Below, piece by piece: positions 8,237 to 16,344 of a DNA stretch of 64,000 nucleotides. Each line of letters starts with the position of its first letter. Positions within the stretch are counted from its first letter, which is position 1. The position numbers and the translations under genes are program-made. The stretch comes from Ostreiculturibacter nitratireducens. GTDB taxonomy: Bacteria > Pseudomonadota > Alphaproteobacteria > Rhodobacterales > Rhodobacteraceae. The notes below the pieces were generated by a model. It was not told where the DNA came from. It saw only the letters and a list, made by a program, of their open reading frames with translations, and did not search any database. The stretch covers positions 1,302,001 to 1,366,000 of the forward strand of contig NZ_JAVQHL010000001.1 of assembly GCF_032670585.1 (NCBI RefSeq), given 5' to 3'.

Positions 8237-8871
8237 TGTGCCGCGATCGCCGCGTCGATATCGTCGAAGAACTCCAGCCGGCCACCTTCCAGCACCATCC
8301 CGCAATCGCAGATTTCGCGCAGCATTCCCATGGAATGCGTGACGACTATCGCGCCTGAGCGCGTCATTCTCTCCCTCAGCACCGCCGTGCTTTTCTCGCG
8401 GAACGCGCTGTCTCCGACCGAGGTCACCTCGTCGATCAGATAGGTGTCGAAGTGGATCCCCATCGAGACGCCGAAGGCGAGCCGCGAGCGCATGCCCGAG
8501 GAATAGGTTCGGACCGGCGCGTGAAAATGCGGCCCCAACTCGGCGAAGTCCCCGACGAAATCCAGAAGAGCGTCGCTGTCCACGCCATAGATCCGGGCGA
8601 CGAAGCGGGCATTCTGCGCACCCGTGAGGTCGGGGTGGAAGGACCCCGCGAAACCGACCGGCCAGGACACCGTTCCACCGAGCCGCACCTCTCCGCCAGT
8701 CGGCTCGACCGTGCCCGCGATCATGCGAAGGAGCGTCGACTTCCCGGCGCCATTCCGACCGACCAGCCCGATCGAGCGCCCCGGCGGCAACCGCATCGTC
8801 GTCTGCTCCAGCAGCACTTTCCGCGCGCCCCCAAGCCGTACCTCCTTCGCAAGGTTCACGAGGTCGATCAT
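8215..8871 (-). CDS. kpsT: Polysaccharide ABC exporter, ATP-binding subunit (KpsT-like)
   Basis: A 218-residue ABC ATPase, the usual length for KpsT/BexA. It has Walker A GRNGAGKST near residue 40, the signature YSSGMRSRL, Walker B in TYLIDEVTSVGD and the switch histidine in VVTHSMG. Together with the KpsM-like permease and the KpsE-like protein next to it, it should drive export of a lipid-linked capsular polysaccharide across the inner membrane. It is transcribed with the KpsE-like gene (11-base gap). The 3-prime end overlaps the convergent sulfotransferase gene, so the two messages are complementary at their ends. Confidence 0.92.
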   Translation of the reverse strand: MIDLVNLAKEVRLGGARKVLLEQTTMRLPPGRSIGLVGRNGAGKSTLLRMIAGTVEPTGGEVRLGGTVSWPVGFAGSFHPDLTGAQNARFVARIYGVDSDALLDFVGDFAELGPHFHAPVRTYSSGMRSRLAFGVSMGIHFDTYLIDEVTSVGDSAFREKSTAVLRERMTRSGAIVVTHSMGMLREICDCGMVLEGGRLEFFDDIDAAIAAHQAQMRA

Positions 8872-8882
8872 CGTGGCCGCTC

Positions 8883-10130
8883 CTACCTCCGGTCCCTAAG
8901 GCTCGTCGCCAGAAGCGTGAGGACGGCCCAGCCGAGGAAGAGGAAGAGCCCGACCAGCGACAGGACCAGCCCGCGCCGTGGAAAGACGGAGGCTTCGGCA
9001 AGCGTCGGCCGGACGTGGGCGGCAAGATAGCGGCTTTGCCGTCGCGCCTCGGAGCGTGCGGAATCGTATGCGGCGAGCGCGGCCGTATAGGTTTCCTCGG
9101 CGAACTGGCGCTCCACGATCAGCCGTTCGTATTCGCCCATCAATGTCGCGAATGCCTCACCCTCGGCCCCGTCGGCCCCGATGCCAAGCTTCTTGCGCTC
9201 CGCCTCGATCCGGGCCTCGATCACGCGGACCTTCAGATCGATCTGGGCAATCCTCGGATCTCCCTCGCGCGTCGTCTGGCGCATGAGATCGAGCTCGATG
9301 ACCGTCGTGGCGAGGTTTTCCTGAAGCGTGGCAAGAAGACCGACTTGGGTCCGGATATCCGCCTCGGGATCGACGATCTGGGTCCGGTTCCGGAACTCCG
9401 TCACGGACTGGCGCGCGACCTTCAGCCGTTCCACCGCCTCGTCGAGTTCCTCACGGGCGTAGCGGATCATGTCGTCACGCGCGACGGCCGAGAGCTCGTT
9501 GATCATCGCCGTGCTGCGTTCGAAGATCGCCGTGGAAAGACGTTGAGCGTCCGACGGATCGAAGGCCAGCACGCGGATGTCGATCAGCCCGGCCCCGGCA
9601 TCATAGCTGATGCGCACCATGCGTGGCCAATAGGCGACCAGATCCTCGATCGTGCCGGGCGCGCGATAGGCGAAGACCGGATCGCGCACCGGATCGGCCT
9701 TCGACCACATGGAGCGAAGATCGAGCGTTTGGTCGAGATCGGCCACGAGTTCCTGGCTTCGCAGGTATTCGTAGAGGATGTCGGTATCCGAGGAACTCGA
9801 CCCGGAAAGCGCCGTGATCCCCCCGAACAGCTCCAGCGTCGAATTCACTTCTTCGCGCCGCACGGAGAAGGCGGTATATGACGCAAACTGATCGGCCGCG
9901 CGGGTCCACAGGTACCAGGCGCAGATCGCGGCAGGCAGGGCGACGACAACCACGAAGCTCGCGACGATGCCCCAGTGCCGCGCCTTCATACGGCCTCGCG
10001 GGGCAGGCGGACGCTGCGGCGCCGCAGCGAGCGGCTTCAGAGGCAGGACACGCCCCGGCGCATCGAGTGTCCCGGCAACAGCGGCTTCATTGCGCTTCTG
10101 ATCCTGCATTCCGCCCTCCGGTGTCGCCAT
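8883..10130 (-). CDS. kpsE: Capsule export inner-membrane/periplasmic protein (KpsE/BexC-like)
   Basis: A 415-residue polysaccharide co-polymerase-like adaptor. A proline-rich cytoplasmic tail (residues 1-50) precedes a first membrane helix (about 53-75). A long periplasmic part follows, with extended helical stretches from about 205 to 355 (REELDEAVERLKVARQSV and later), and a second helix near 388-410 before the basic end SLRDRR. This matches KpsE/BexC/Wza-interacting proteins that couple the ABC exporter to the outer-membrane channel. The channel protein (KpsD/BexD-like) is not in the window. Another in-frame ATG at 10109 has a stronger ribosome site (GGAGGGCGGA) and may be the true start, which would remove seven residues. 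Confidence 0.88.
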   Translation of the reverse strand: MATPEGGMQDQKRNEAAVAGTLDAPGRVLPLKPLAAAPQRPPAPRGRMKARHWGIVASFVVVVALPAAICAWYLWTRAADQFASYTAFSVRREEVNSTLELFGGITALSGSSSSDTDILYEYLRSQELVADLDQTLDLRSMWSKADPVRDPVFAYRAPGTIEDLVAYWPRMVRISYDAGAGLIDIRVLAFDPSDAQRLSTAIFERSTAMINELSAVARDDMIRYAREELDEAVERLKVARQSVTEFRNRTQIVDPEADIRTQVGLLATLQENLATTVIELDLMRQTTREGDPRIAQIDLKVRVIEARIEAERKKLGIGADGAEGEAFATLMGEYERLIVERQFAEETYTAALAAYDSARSEARRQSRYLAAHVRPTLAEASVFPRRGLVLSLVGLFLFLGWAVLTLLATSLRDRR

Positions 10131-10196
10131 GAACCTCTTGGCAAGGTGTTGTCAGGCATAAACCGGCAAAGACTTATTTGGCGTAAAGGCGCGGGC
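10131..10196. promoter_or_regulatory. Divergent control region of the capsule export genes
   Basis: A 66-base spacer separates the start of the KpsE-like gene (minus strand) from the start of the KpsM-like gene (plus strand). It is locally AT-richer (GCATAAACC, GACTTATTTGGCGTAAA) and must hold the promoters of both units, unless one lies inside the neighbouring gene. I do not see a convincing -35/-10 pair with standard spacing. Confidence 0.4.
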
Positions 10197-11012
10197 ATGG
10201 CGGTTCTCGGCGGGACCCGAAGAGAATACCGGAGGGGGCACGGACGGCGAAGCCTGCCCACGGCGCGGGCGATCGTCGCGCTGATGCTGCGCGAGATGAC
10301 GACGAGCTATTGCCGATCGCCGGGCGGCTATCTTTGGGCGGTCCTGGAGCCCGCCCTCGGGATCGCAATCCTGACATTGATCTTCTCGGTCGGCTTCCGC
10401 GCCCCGCCCGTCGGGACGAGCTTTCCGCTCTTCTATGCGACGGGCATGGTTCCGTTTCTCTTCTACGGCGAGCTTTCGTCAAAGGTCGCGCAGGCGATCC
10501 TCTATTCGCGGCAGCTTCTGGCCTATCCGGGCGTGACCTACGCGGACGCGCTTCTCGCGCGGTTCCTCGTGGCGGCGCTGACGCAGATTCTCGTGGCCTG
10601 CCTGGTCCTCGCGGGGATATTCGCGGCCTTCGACACGCGAACGACACCCGACATCGCAGCAGCGGTGCTGGGTTTCGCCATGGCCTCGGCACTCGGCCTG
10701 GGGGTCGGAACGCTGAACTGCTTTCTCATGACCCGCTACGCCCTGTGGCAAAGGGTCTGGTCGATCGTGAACCGCCCCCTGTTTCTTCTGTCCTGCGTGT
10801 TCTTCACCTTCGATACGGTTCCTGAACCCTACCGCTCCGGCTTGTGGTTCAACCCGCTGGTGCATGTCGTGGGCCAGATGCGCGCGGCCTTCTACCCGGC
10901 CTACGACGGAACCTACGTCTCCCCCCTCTACGTCTTCGCCGTGAGCCTTTGTCTCACCGCGTCGGGTCTCGTCTTCCTTCGTCGCTTCCACCGGGAGCTC
11001 GTCCATGATTAG
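10197..11012 (+). CDS. kpsM: Polysaccharide ABC exporter, permease subunit (KpsM-like)
   Basis: A 271-residue ABC-2 type permease. After about 35 basic cytoplasmic residues come the LMLREMTTSYCRSPGGYLWAV amphipathic region and then roughly six hydrophobic segments, including ILTLIFSVGF, FPLFYATGMVPFLFYG, ILVACLVLAGIFAAF and LYVFAVSLCLTASGLVFL. This is the KpsM/BexB arrangement, and the partner ATPase and KpsE-like genes are adjacent on the other strand. The open frame extends upstream through the divergent gene, but the ATG at 10197 gives the family length. It overlaps the next gene by eight bases, so the exporter and a glycosyltransferase are cotranslated. Confidence 0.9.
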   Translation: MAVLGGTRREYRRGHGRRSLPTARAIVALMLREMTTSYCRSPGGYLWAVLEPALGIAILTLIFSVGFRAPPVGTSFPLFYATGMVPFLFYGELSSKVAQAILYSRQLLAYPGVTYADALLARFLVAALTQILVACLVLAGIFAAFDTRTTPDIAAAVLGFAMASALGLGVGTLNCFLMTRYALWQRVWSIVNRPLFLLSCVFFTFDTVPEPYRSGLWFNPLVHVVGQMRAAFYPAYDGTYVSPLYVFAVSLCLTASGLVFLRRFHRELVHD

Positions 11013-11946
11013 GCAATGCGAACGCCCTCATGTTCACATCCTGATGTGCACGCGAAACGGCGCGCGCTTTCTGGAGGAACAACTCGCTTCCTTCCTGACG
11101 CAAAGCCATGCGGACTGGTCTCTCTGGGTGTCCGACGACGGCTCCGACGATGCAACGTTGACGATTCTGGAAGACTTCCGGTCAGCGAATCCTTCGCGGG
11201 CGGTCCATGTCTTCTCCGGACCGGGACGTGGTTCGGGGGCTAACTTCCTGTCACTCCTTGGGACCAACGGGCCGCCGGCCGGCCATGTGGCGTTGTCGGA
11301 CCAGGACGACGTCTGGCTTCCGGATCGGCTTGAGAGGGCGCTCGATCGGCTGGCGCTCTGCCGCTTGGGCGCGCCGGCGATCTACGGCGGAACGACGATC
11401 GAAGTGCGTGCGGACCTGACGCGCCTGCCCTCTGTTCGCCGCCGACGCAAGACCCCGAGCTTCGCCAACGCCCTGATCCAGAACACGTTGCCCGGCAACA
11501 CGATCCTGATGAACCCGCGCGCCTATTCCCTCGTCCGGGAAGCAGCGCGGAAGGCAGCAGAGGTGCCGCACCACGACTGGTGGCTCTATGCCCTCATGAC
11601 CGGGATTGGCGCCGAGATCACATTCGACGACAAGCCGACCGTGCTCTACCGCCAGCATGGCGGCAACTCGGTCGGCGCCCATCGCGGGATGGGCGCCACC
11701 CTTCAACGTTTCGCAATCCTTGCCTCGTCCCGTTATGGTGGATGGCTCCGGGCCAACGCCGCCGCACTGGCCGCGGACGGTCTGCCGCTGACAAGCGAGA
11801 ACGCCACCCTCCTCCGGGAGTTTCGCTCCGCCCTCGATGCCCCGGCTCCTCAAAGGCTGGCGCGATTGGGTCGACTGGGAATTCGCCGCCAATCCGGCTT
11901 CGGCACCGCCTGCATCTATGCGGCGACTGCGATGGGCTGGATCTAG
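11005..11946 (+). CDS. Family 2 glycosyltransferase (rhamnosyltransferase-like)
   Basis: A 313-residue GT2 enzyme with GT-A fold. It opens with VHILMCTRNGARFLEEQLASFL, has the nucleotide-binding WVSDDGSDDAT and the DxD-like metal motif ALSDQDDVWLPDRL. The order ILMCTRNG, DDGS, SDQDD is typical of rhamnosyltransferases of O-antigen and capsule loci. It probably adds a sugar in the cytoplasm to the growing polymer. GGGAG seven bases before the ATG supports the start, which lies within the end of the KpsM-like gene. It ends 18 bases from a convergent sulfotransferase gene. Confidence 0.88.
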   Translation: MIRQCERPHVHILMCTRNGARFLEEQLASFLTQSHADWSLWVSDDGSDDATLTILEDFRSANPSRAVHVFSGPGRGSGANFLSLLGTNGPPAGHVALSDQDDVWLPDRLERALDRLALCRLGAPAIYGGTTIEVRADLTRLPSVRRRRKTPSFANALIQNTLPGNTILMNPRAYSLVREAARKAAEVPHHDWWLYALMTGIGAEITFDDKPTVLYRQHGGNSVGAHRGMGATLQRFAILASSRYGGWLRANAAALAADGLPLTSENATLLREFRSALDAPAPQRLARLGRLGIRRQSGFGTACIYAATAMGWI

Positions 11947-11964
11947 GGCGATCGATCAGGGCTG

Positions 11965-12735
11965 TCAGAAATTCCCTGCGACCGCGCTTCGCCAAAGCCA
12001 TTGGTCAACCAGCGTACGTTTGCCGAAAATCGACCTCACGACGGGGTTCTTCGTGTCGATGGCCCTCTCCGACTTGGCGGCGTTCACGCGTGCCTTCGAA
12101 GCTTCAAGGGCGAGGCCCGTCAGCGTATTGACCTTTGCGATTCCCGCGGCCAGGCAATCCTGCCGGATCACCAGATCGAAGCACCGCGCCGCCCGGGCGA
12201 TCTCGTCGGCATGGGAGAGGGTCAGCGGATCGTGATGGGCCGTCGAAGCCCCAGGACCGCAGACGAAATACCGCGATTGGCAATTGTCGAGAAGCTGGAC
12301 GCCGGCGGCCGGCAGATGCGTCAGGAAGGCGTCGAGAGCCCCCATGTCCGCGAAGTTCACCCTTCCGATGAGGTCCACGAGCCGCTGGTGCGCTTCGGAC
12401 AGACCCGCATATTCCCCGCGCTTCTCCGGAAGGTTGTAGTGGTCGAGCCAGAGGATATGCGAGGCAAGATGCTCGATCGGGTCGCGGATGACGGTGAAGC
12501 GGAAGAACGGGCGGGAGGTCGTCTTGGCCAGCTCGCTCCAGAGCCGCAGGTAGACGTGGCCGGAGACGAAATCAACGCCTCCCTCGTCGACCGCACTGCG
12601 GAGCAGTTCGGCATTCGGAAGACGCATCTCGATATGGTCGACGGCCCTCGCCTCTCCGAGCGTGTCGCGGAAGAGGGAGTTGACGTAGGACCCGGCCGTC
12701 TTCGCGATGTGCATGAAGAAGATCGCGCGCTGCAT
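11965..12735 (-). CDS. Sulfotransferase family 2 protein
   Basis: A 256-residue predicted PAPS-dependent sulfotransferase, a different family from the one at 7436. It opens with AIFFMHIAKTAGSYVNSLFRD, which matches the HxxKTAGT-type 5-prime-phosphosulfate loop. RFTVIRDPIEHLASHILW then supplies the RDP/S element that binds the 3-prime phosphate. Related enzymes sulfate sugars of chondroitin, heparin-like or bacterial polysaccharides. The open frame extends 43 codons upstream, but conservation starts at the methionine I chose. With the Stf0-type gene it points to sulfation of the surface polymer (inference). It is divergent from the large glycosyltransferase gene. Confidence 0.82.
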   Translation of the reverse strand: MQRAIFFMHIAKTAGSYVNSLFRDTLGEARAVDHIEMRLPNAELLRSAVDEGGVDFVSGHVYLRLWSELAKTTSRPFFRFTVIRDPIEHLASHILWLDHYNLPEKRGEYAGLSEAHQRLVDLIGRVNFADMGALDAFLTHLPAAGVQLLDNCQSRYFVCGPGASTAHHDPLTLSHADEIARAARCFDLVIRQDCLAAGIAKVNTLTGLALEASKARVNAAKSERAIDTKNPVVRSIFGKRTLVDQWLWRSAVAGNF

Positions 12736-12785
12736 TTGCCGGGGCCCCTGCCATGTCCAATCCGGTCCAGCGTGGCACGTATTCG

Positions 12786-12801
12786 TTAACCTTAACCTAA
12801 C
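12786..12801 (+). promoter_or_regulatory. TTAACC boxes (CtrA-like) upstream of the large glycosyltransferase
   Basis: Two adjacent TTAACC hexamers (12786-12791 and 12792-12797) are followed by TAACC. Read as TTAA-N7-CTAAC the site is one mismatch from the CtrA consensus. It sits in the 127-base region between the sulfotransferase (minus) and the large glycosyltransferase (plus), about 62 bases before the latter's start. It could serve both genes. Function is inferred from motif similarity and recurrence in this locus. Confidence 0.4.
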
Positions 12802-12862
12802 CTCCCTCCTCCTAGGGTCCCGAAGTGCCTGCCGACCTGACCGACACGGAGGGAGAAGCCCC

Positions 12863-15800
12863 ATGCGACCAGTGACGAACGCGAAACTCCGTGACCTCCT
12901 TTTCGACCGCTTCCATTACGCGCAGGTTTCGGGCCAGTCGGGCACGGAAGTGGAGTTGCGTCGGCACTTCTCGGAAGTTGGCTCTGCCGCTGGCCTTTCG
13001 CCGAGTCCTCTGTTCGCTCGTGAATGGTATGCCCGCGCGTATCCGGACGTCTCCGCGCAAAGCCTCGACGGGTTCGAGCATTTCCTTGCGTATGGCAGCA
13101 AGGAACGGCGAAGCCCCGGGCCGCTCTTCGACGCGGAATGGTACGCTTCCCGGCGCGGCACGGAAGGCAAGCCCGTCGAGCCGCTGCTGCATTACCTGAC
13201 GATCGGTGCCCGGGCTGGTTTCCGGCCGCATCCCCTGTTCTGGTCGGACTGGTATCGGGAGACCTACCTTTCCAAAGGCGATGCGGGCCAGGAGCCGCTG
13301 ACGCACTACCTTTCCGAAGGCTGGCGGCAGGGCGATCGGCCGAACCCTCTCTTCGACCCCGATTTCTACGCCGCGACCCATATGCGCGACACGACGACGC
13401 CGCGCGAGCCCCTGGCACATTTCCTCGCGCTCGCGCCCGGAAACCCGGCCCTGTCTCCCCACCCGCTTTTCGATGGCGAATTCTACCTGAACGCCTTGGC
13501 CGCACGCGGACGCATTCCCGAGCGGAGCGCCTTCGAGGACTACCTCTGCGCCGGCGACGACCCGGCGCGGCCGGCGCCACATCCGCTCTTCGATCCGGCG
13601 TTTTACCGCAGGGCCTGTGGCGTGGCTCTTTTCGATCAGCCCGCCCTCGCGGAATATGTCGCGCGCGGACCATCGTCGCCGATCGATCCGAACCCGCTGT
13701 TTTCCAAGAGGTTCTACTACGACAACGCGCCCGACGTGCGGGCCTCCGGCCAGGATGCCCTCGCTCACTATGTCACTGCCGGGAAGTCGGAGCCGCGGCC
13801 ATTCCACCCGCTCTTCGATGTGTCGCACTACCGCGCCGGTCTCGACGACCCGGAGGCCCCCAGCCTCCTTCACTACATCGAAAGCGGTTTCGAGATGGGG
13901 CGGACCATTCGAAAGACCGAAACGCCAGACACCCTCGCCAGAGGTTTCCCAGGAACGCGGCGCGTGCTCGAAATCCCGCGCGATGACCCGCTCATCGCGC
14001 CGGAAGAAGCGAGCCCTGATACTTCTGGCCAGATCGGCGTCTTCGCGCACATCTTCTACCCGGATCTCGCGGAGGAGATGTTGGGCTACGCCAACAAGGC
14101 TCCGCGCGGGCGGACACGGCTGTTCATATCGACCGACACGGCATCGAAGGCCCGCGAGATCGAGGCGGCCTGCCTGCGACATGCCCGCCATCCGTACGAG
14201 ATACGCATCACCCCGAATCGCGGGCGGGACATCGCGCCGATGATCTCGGGCTATCGCGACCGTCTGGCCGAGGTCCGGTTCGCCGTCCATATCCACTCGA
14301 AAAAGTCGCGCCACTACGCGAAGGAGTTCACCGCCTGGCGACGGCACCTCTTCGAAGGCACGCTCGGCTCGGAGCAGCTCGTCGCCAACATCCTCGACAT
14401 CCTCGCGACCGAAGGGATCGGCGCCTACGCGCCTGACCATTTCGGCCCGATACTTCCGCTGATCCAGTGGGGTGGCAATTTCGAAACCGCTCGAGCGCTT
14501 GTCCGGATGATGGGGCACGAGTTGCAGAGGGAGGCGCCGCTCGACCTGCCCTCGGGCTCGATGTTCTGGTTCCGAACGGAAGCGCTCGCACCACTTCTGA
14601 CGCTTGGCCTCACGCCGCTGCACTTCGATCCGGAAACGGGCCAGACCGACGGCACGCTGGCGCACGCGATCGAGCGCATCTTCTTTCACACGGTCGAGAT
14701 GGCGGGGTTCGCCCACGTGACGGGCAGAGTGACGTCGAAGCATGGAGCCGCAGGCATTGATCGCGCCGCGCTCCGCTGCCACGGCAACCGGCTTCTGCCG
14801 ACGCCGCGCGACCTCGGCGTCGAAAGGCACTACATCGCGCATTGCCGCCACTTCCTGGCGATGTGCTCGACGATCGATCGGCCGAGGCTCAATCTCCTGA
14901 TCCCGACCGGTGACACGAGCCGTGCCTACGCGGGCGTCGCCACCGCACTCGACGTCTTTCACGCGACGCGCTCGGAACTGGGGCTGGACTGGGACGCGCG
15001 TCTGATCTTCACCGACGCCGCCCCGGGCAATCAGTACATTCCGCCGGAAGGTTTCCGGGTCACATCCTGGCGTGACGAGGACCATGCCCACGAAGACCTG
15101 GTCCTCGACGGTTCGCGGCGCGAGATCTTTCCACTCCCGGTCCGGAACAACGATGTCTTCCTCGCCACGGCATGGTGGACGGCGCATGTCGGCCGCGATC
15201 TCATGGCGCAGCAGGATCGCATCTTCGGTAACCGCGCGCGCAGGCTCGCCTATCTCATCCAGGACTTCGAGTGCGGATTCCACCCGTGGTCAACGGAATG
15301 GGCGCTGTGCGATGCAACCTACGGCGAGCCGAAACGGACGATCCCGATATTCAACACCGCCATACTCGCAGACTTCTTCCACACGGAGGGGTATTTCCGC
15401 GGAGGTCACGTCCTCCTGCCGGGCATCAACGGCGACTTCGCGGCGGCCATCCGGCGAGGCTGTGCCAAGGAGCGGATAGTTCTTCTTTACGCCCGCCCCC
15501 ATGCGGAGCGGAACTGTCTCTCCTTCCTGGACATGCTGGTGAGGCAGCTTCAGGATGAGGCACCTGCCCTGTGGTCCAGGTGGCGTTTCATCGCGATCGG
15601 AGAGAACTTCGCGTCGGAGGCGCTGCGATGCGGCGCCCGAATCGAGATCGCCGGGCGGCTGACGCTCGCCGATTACGCTGAACTCGCGTCCCGGGCCGCC
15701 CTCGGGATGTCCCTCATGGTATCTCCGCATCCCAGCTATCCGCCGATGGAACTGGCCGAGGCCGGCGTGAGGGTCCTGACGAACATGCACGGATCCCGTG

Positions 15801-16093
15801 ATCCCGCCATTCTCCATGAGAACCTCCACGGTTTTCCGGCATTCGACCTCCGGGCCGTGGCGGCCCGCGTCACGACGATGGCCCAAGACTTCGAAAAGCA
15901 CCCGGACATGGGCTGGAACGCGAAGCCCAAGGTCGACTGGTTCTTCGGGGGGCGGTCGAACCTGCCGGCAACCGCGGCGAACCTGGCTTCGGAGTTGCGT
16001 GCCTCGGTGGAAGATCGGAGCGGAGACAGCACCGCCAGTCCCGCCGGCGGGCCAGAAACCGGAATTCTGCGGCTTCTGCATGGAAAGGGCTGA
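12863..16093 (+). CDS. Multi-domain glycosyltransferase: 38-residue repeats, RgpF domain, WsaF-like GT4
   Basis: A 1076-residue protein with three visible parts. Residues about 47-350 hold eight tandem repeats of about 38 residues. Each has a PxPLFDxxFY core (PLF at 49, 87, 124, 162, 201, 241, 278 and 316) and an LxHYLxxG tail. Residues about 390-660 match rhamnan-synthesis protein F (RgpF), with FAHIFYPDLAEEM, NRGRDIAPMI and the AVHIHSKKS motif. Residues about 690-1040 resemble WsaF-type GT4 rhamnosyltransferases: RAYAGVATALDVF, AYLIQDFECGF and SLMVSPHPSYPPMELAEAG. It probably adds deoxyhexose residues during polymer assembly in the cytoplasm. The start follows GGAGGGAGAAG; longer in-frame openings lie before the intergenic region. 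Confidence 0.85.
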   Translation: MRPVTNAKLRDLLFDRFHYAQVSGQSGTEVELRRHFSEVGSAAGLSPSPLFAREWYARAYPDVSAQSLDGFEHFLAYGSKERRSPGPLFDAEWYASRRGTEGKPVEPLLHYLTIGARAGFRPHPLFWSDWYRETYLSKGDAGQEPLTHYLSEGWRQGDRPNPLFDPDFYAATHMRDTTTPREPLAHFLALAPGNPALSPHPLFDGEFYLNALAARGRIPERSAFEDYLCAGDDPARPAPHPLFDPAFYRRACGVALFDQPALAEYVARGPSSPIDPNPLFSKRFYYDNAPDVRASGQDALAHYVTAGKSEPRPFHPLFDVSHYRAGLDDPEAPSLLHYIESGFEMGRTIRKTETPDTLARGFPGTRRVLEIPRDDPLIAPEEASPDTSGQIGVFAHIFYPDLAEEMLGYANKAPRGRTRLFISTDTASKAREIEAACLRHARHPYEIRITPNRGRDIAPMISGYRDRLAEVRFAVHIHSKKSRHYAKEFTAWRRHLFEGTLGSEQLVANILDILATEGIGAYAPDHFGPILPLIQWGGNFETARALVRMMGHELQREAPLDLPSGSMFWFRTEALAPLLTLGLTPLHFDPETGQTDGTLAHAIERIFFHTVEMAGFAHVTGRVTSKHGAAGIDRAALRCHGNRLLPTPRDLGVERHYIAHCRHFLAMCSTIDRPRLNLLIPTGDTSRAYAGVATALDVFHATRSELGLDWDARLIFTDAAPGNQYIPPEGFRVTSWRDEDHAHEDLVLDGSRREIFPLPVRNNDVFLATAWWTAHVGRDLMAQQDRIFGNRARRLAYLIQDFECGFHPWSTEWALCDATYGEPKRTIPIFNTAILADFFHTEGYFRGGHVLLPGINGDFAAAIRRGCAKERIVLLYARPHAERNCLSFLDMLVRQLQDEAPALWSRWRFIAIGENFASEALRCGARIEIAGRLTLADYAELASRAALGMSLMVSPHPSYPPMELAEAGVRVLTNMHGSRDPAILHENLHGFPAFDLRAVAARVTTMAQDFEKHPDMGWNAKPKVDWFFGGRSNLPATAANLASELRASVEDRSGDSTASPAGGPETGILRLLHGKG
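13001..13912 (+). repeat. Eight tandem ~38-residue coding repeats (PLFDxxFY / LxHYL)
   Basis: Within the large glycosyltransferase, the units share the pattern P-x-PLF-[DAWS]-x-x-[WFH]-Y, a variable stretch, then L-x-[HED]-[YF]-[LVI]-x-x-G and a short basic or proline-rich linker. Spacing between successive PLF triplets is 38, 37, 38, 39, 40, 37 and 38 residues. DNA identity between units is low, so this is an old protein repeat and not a recent duplication. Confidence 0.85.
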
Positions 16094-16116
16094 GCGATCT
16101 CAGGCAGCATCTCCCC

Positions 16117-16162
16117 GGTGACCGAAGCCGTCCCGGCTGGAGTTCTCCCGTCGTCGGTCACC
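16117..16162. terminator. Nested hairpin between convergent genes (possible bidirectional terminator)
   Basis: GGTGACCGA (16117-16125) pairs perfectly with TCGGTCACC (16154-16162). Inside, AGCCG (16126-16130) pairs with CGGCT (16134-16138). The structure lies 24 bases after the stop of the large glycosyltransferase and before the end of the convergent GSCFA gene. It has no T run, so factor-independent termination is not certain. The rest of the 251-base spacer shows nothing I can call. Confidence 0.45.
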
Positions 16163-16344
16163 CCGCACCGACACGCCGACGCCGGGTCAACGCCCTGTGA
16201 ATAACAGCGTTGGAAAGTCCTGGTGCGAAGGCGAAGCTGGAAACGACGCGCAGGGCGCATCGTCGCAGTCACACGATCGGTGACGGTGCCGAAACTCGCC
16301 GTCAGCCCTCACGCGCGATTTCCACGCACCGCGGCGCGCCGCCG

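Noticed and set aside
13001..13912. Possible recent tandem duplication or CRISPR-like repeats
   Set aside because: The repeats are in protein sequence, with diverged DNA and no constant spacer; no CRISPR array features are present.
12812..15283. An 823-codon minus-strand open frame inside the large glycosyltransferase gene
   Set aside because: The plus-strand product has RgpF and GT4 motifs and a regular repeat. The antisense frame has no recognisable motif.
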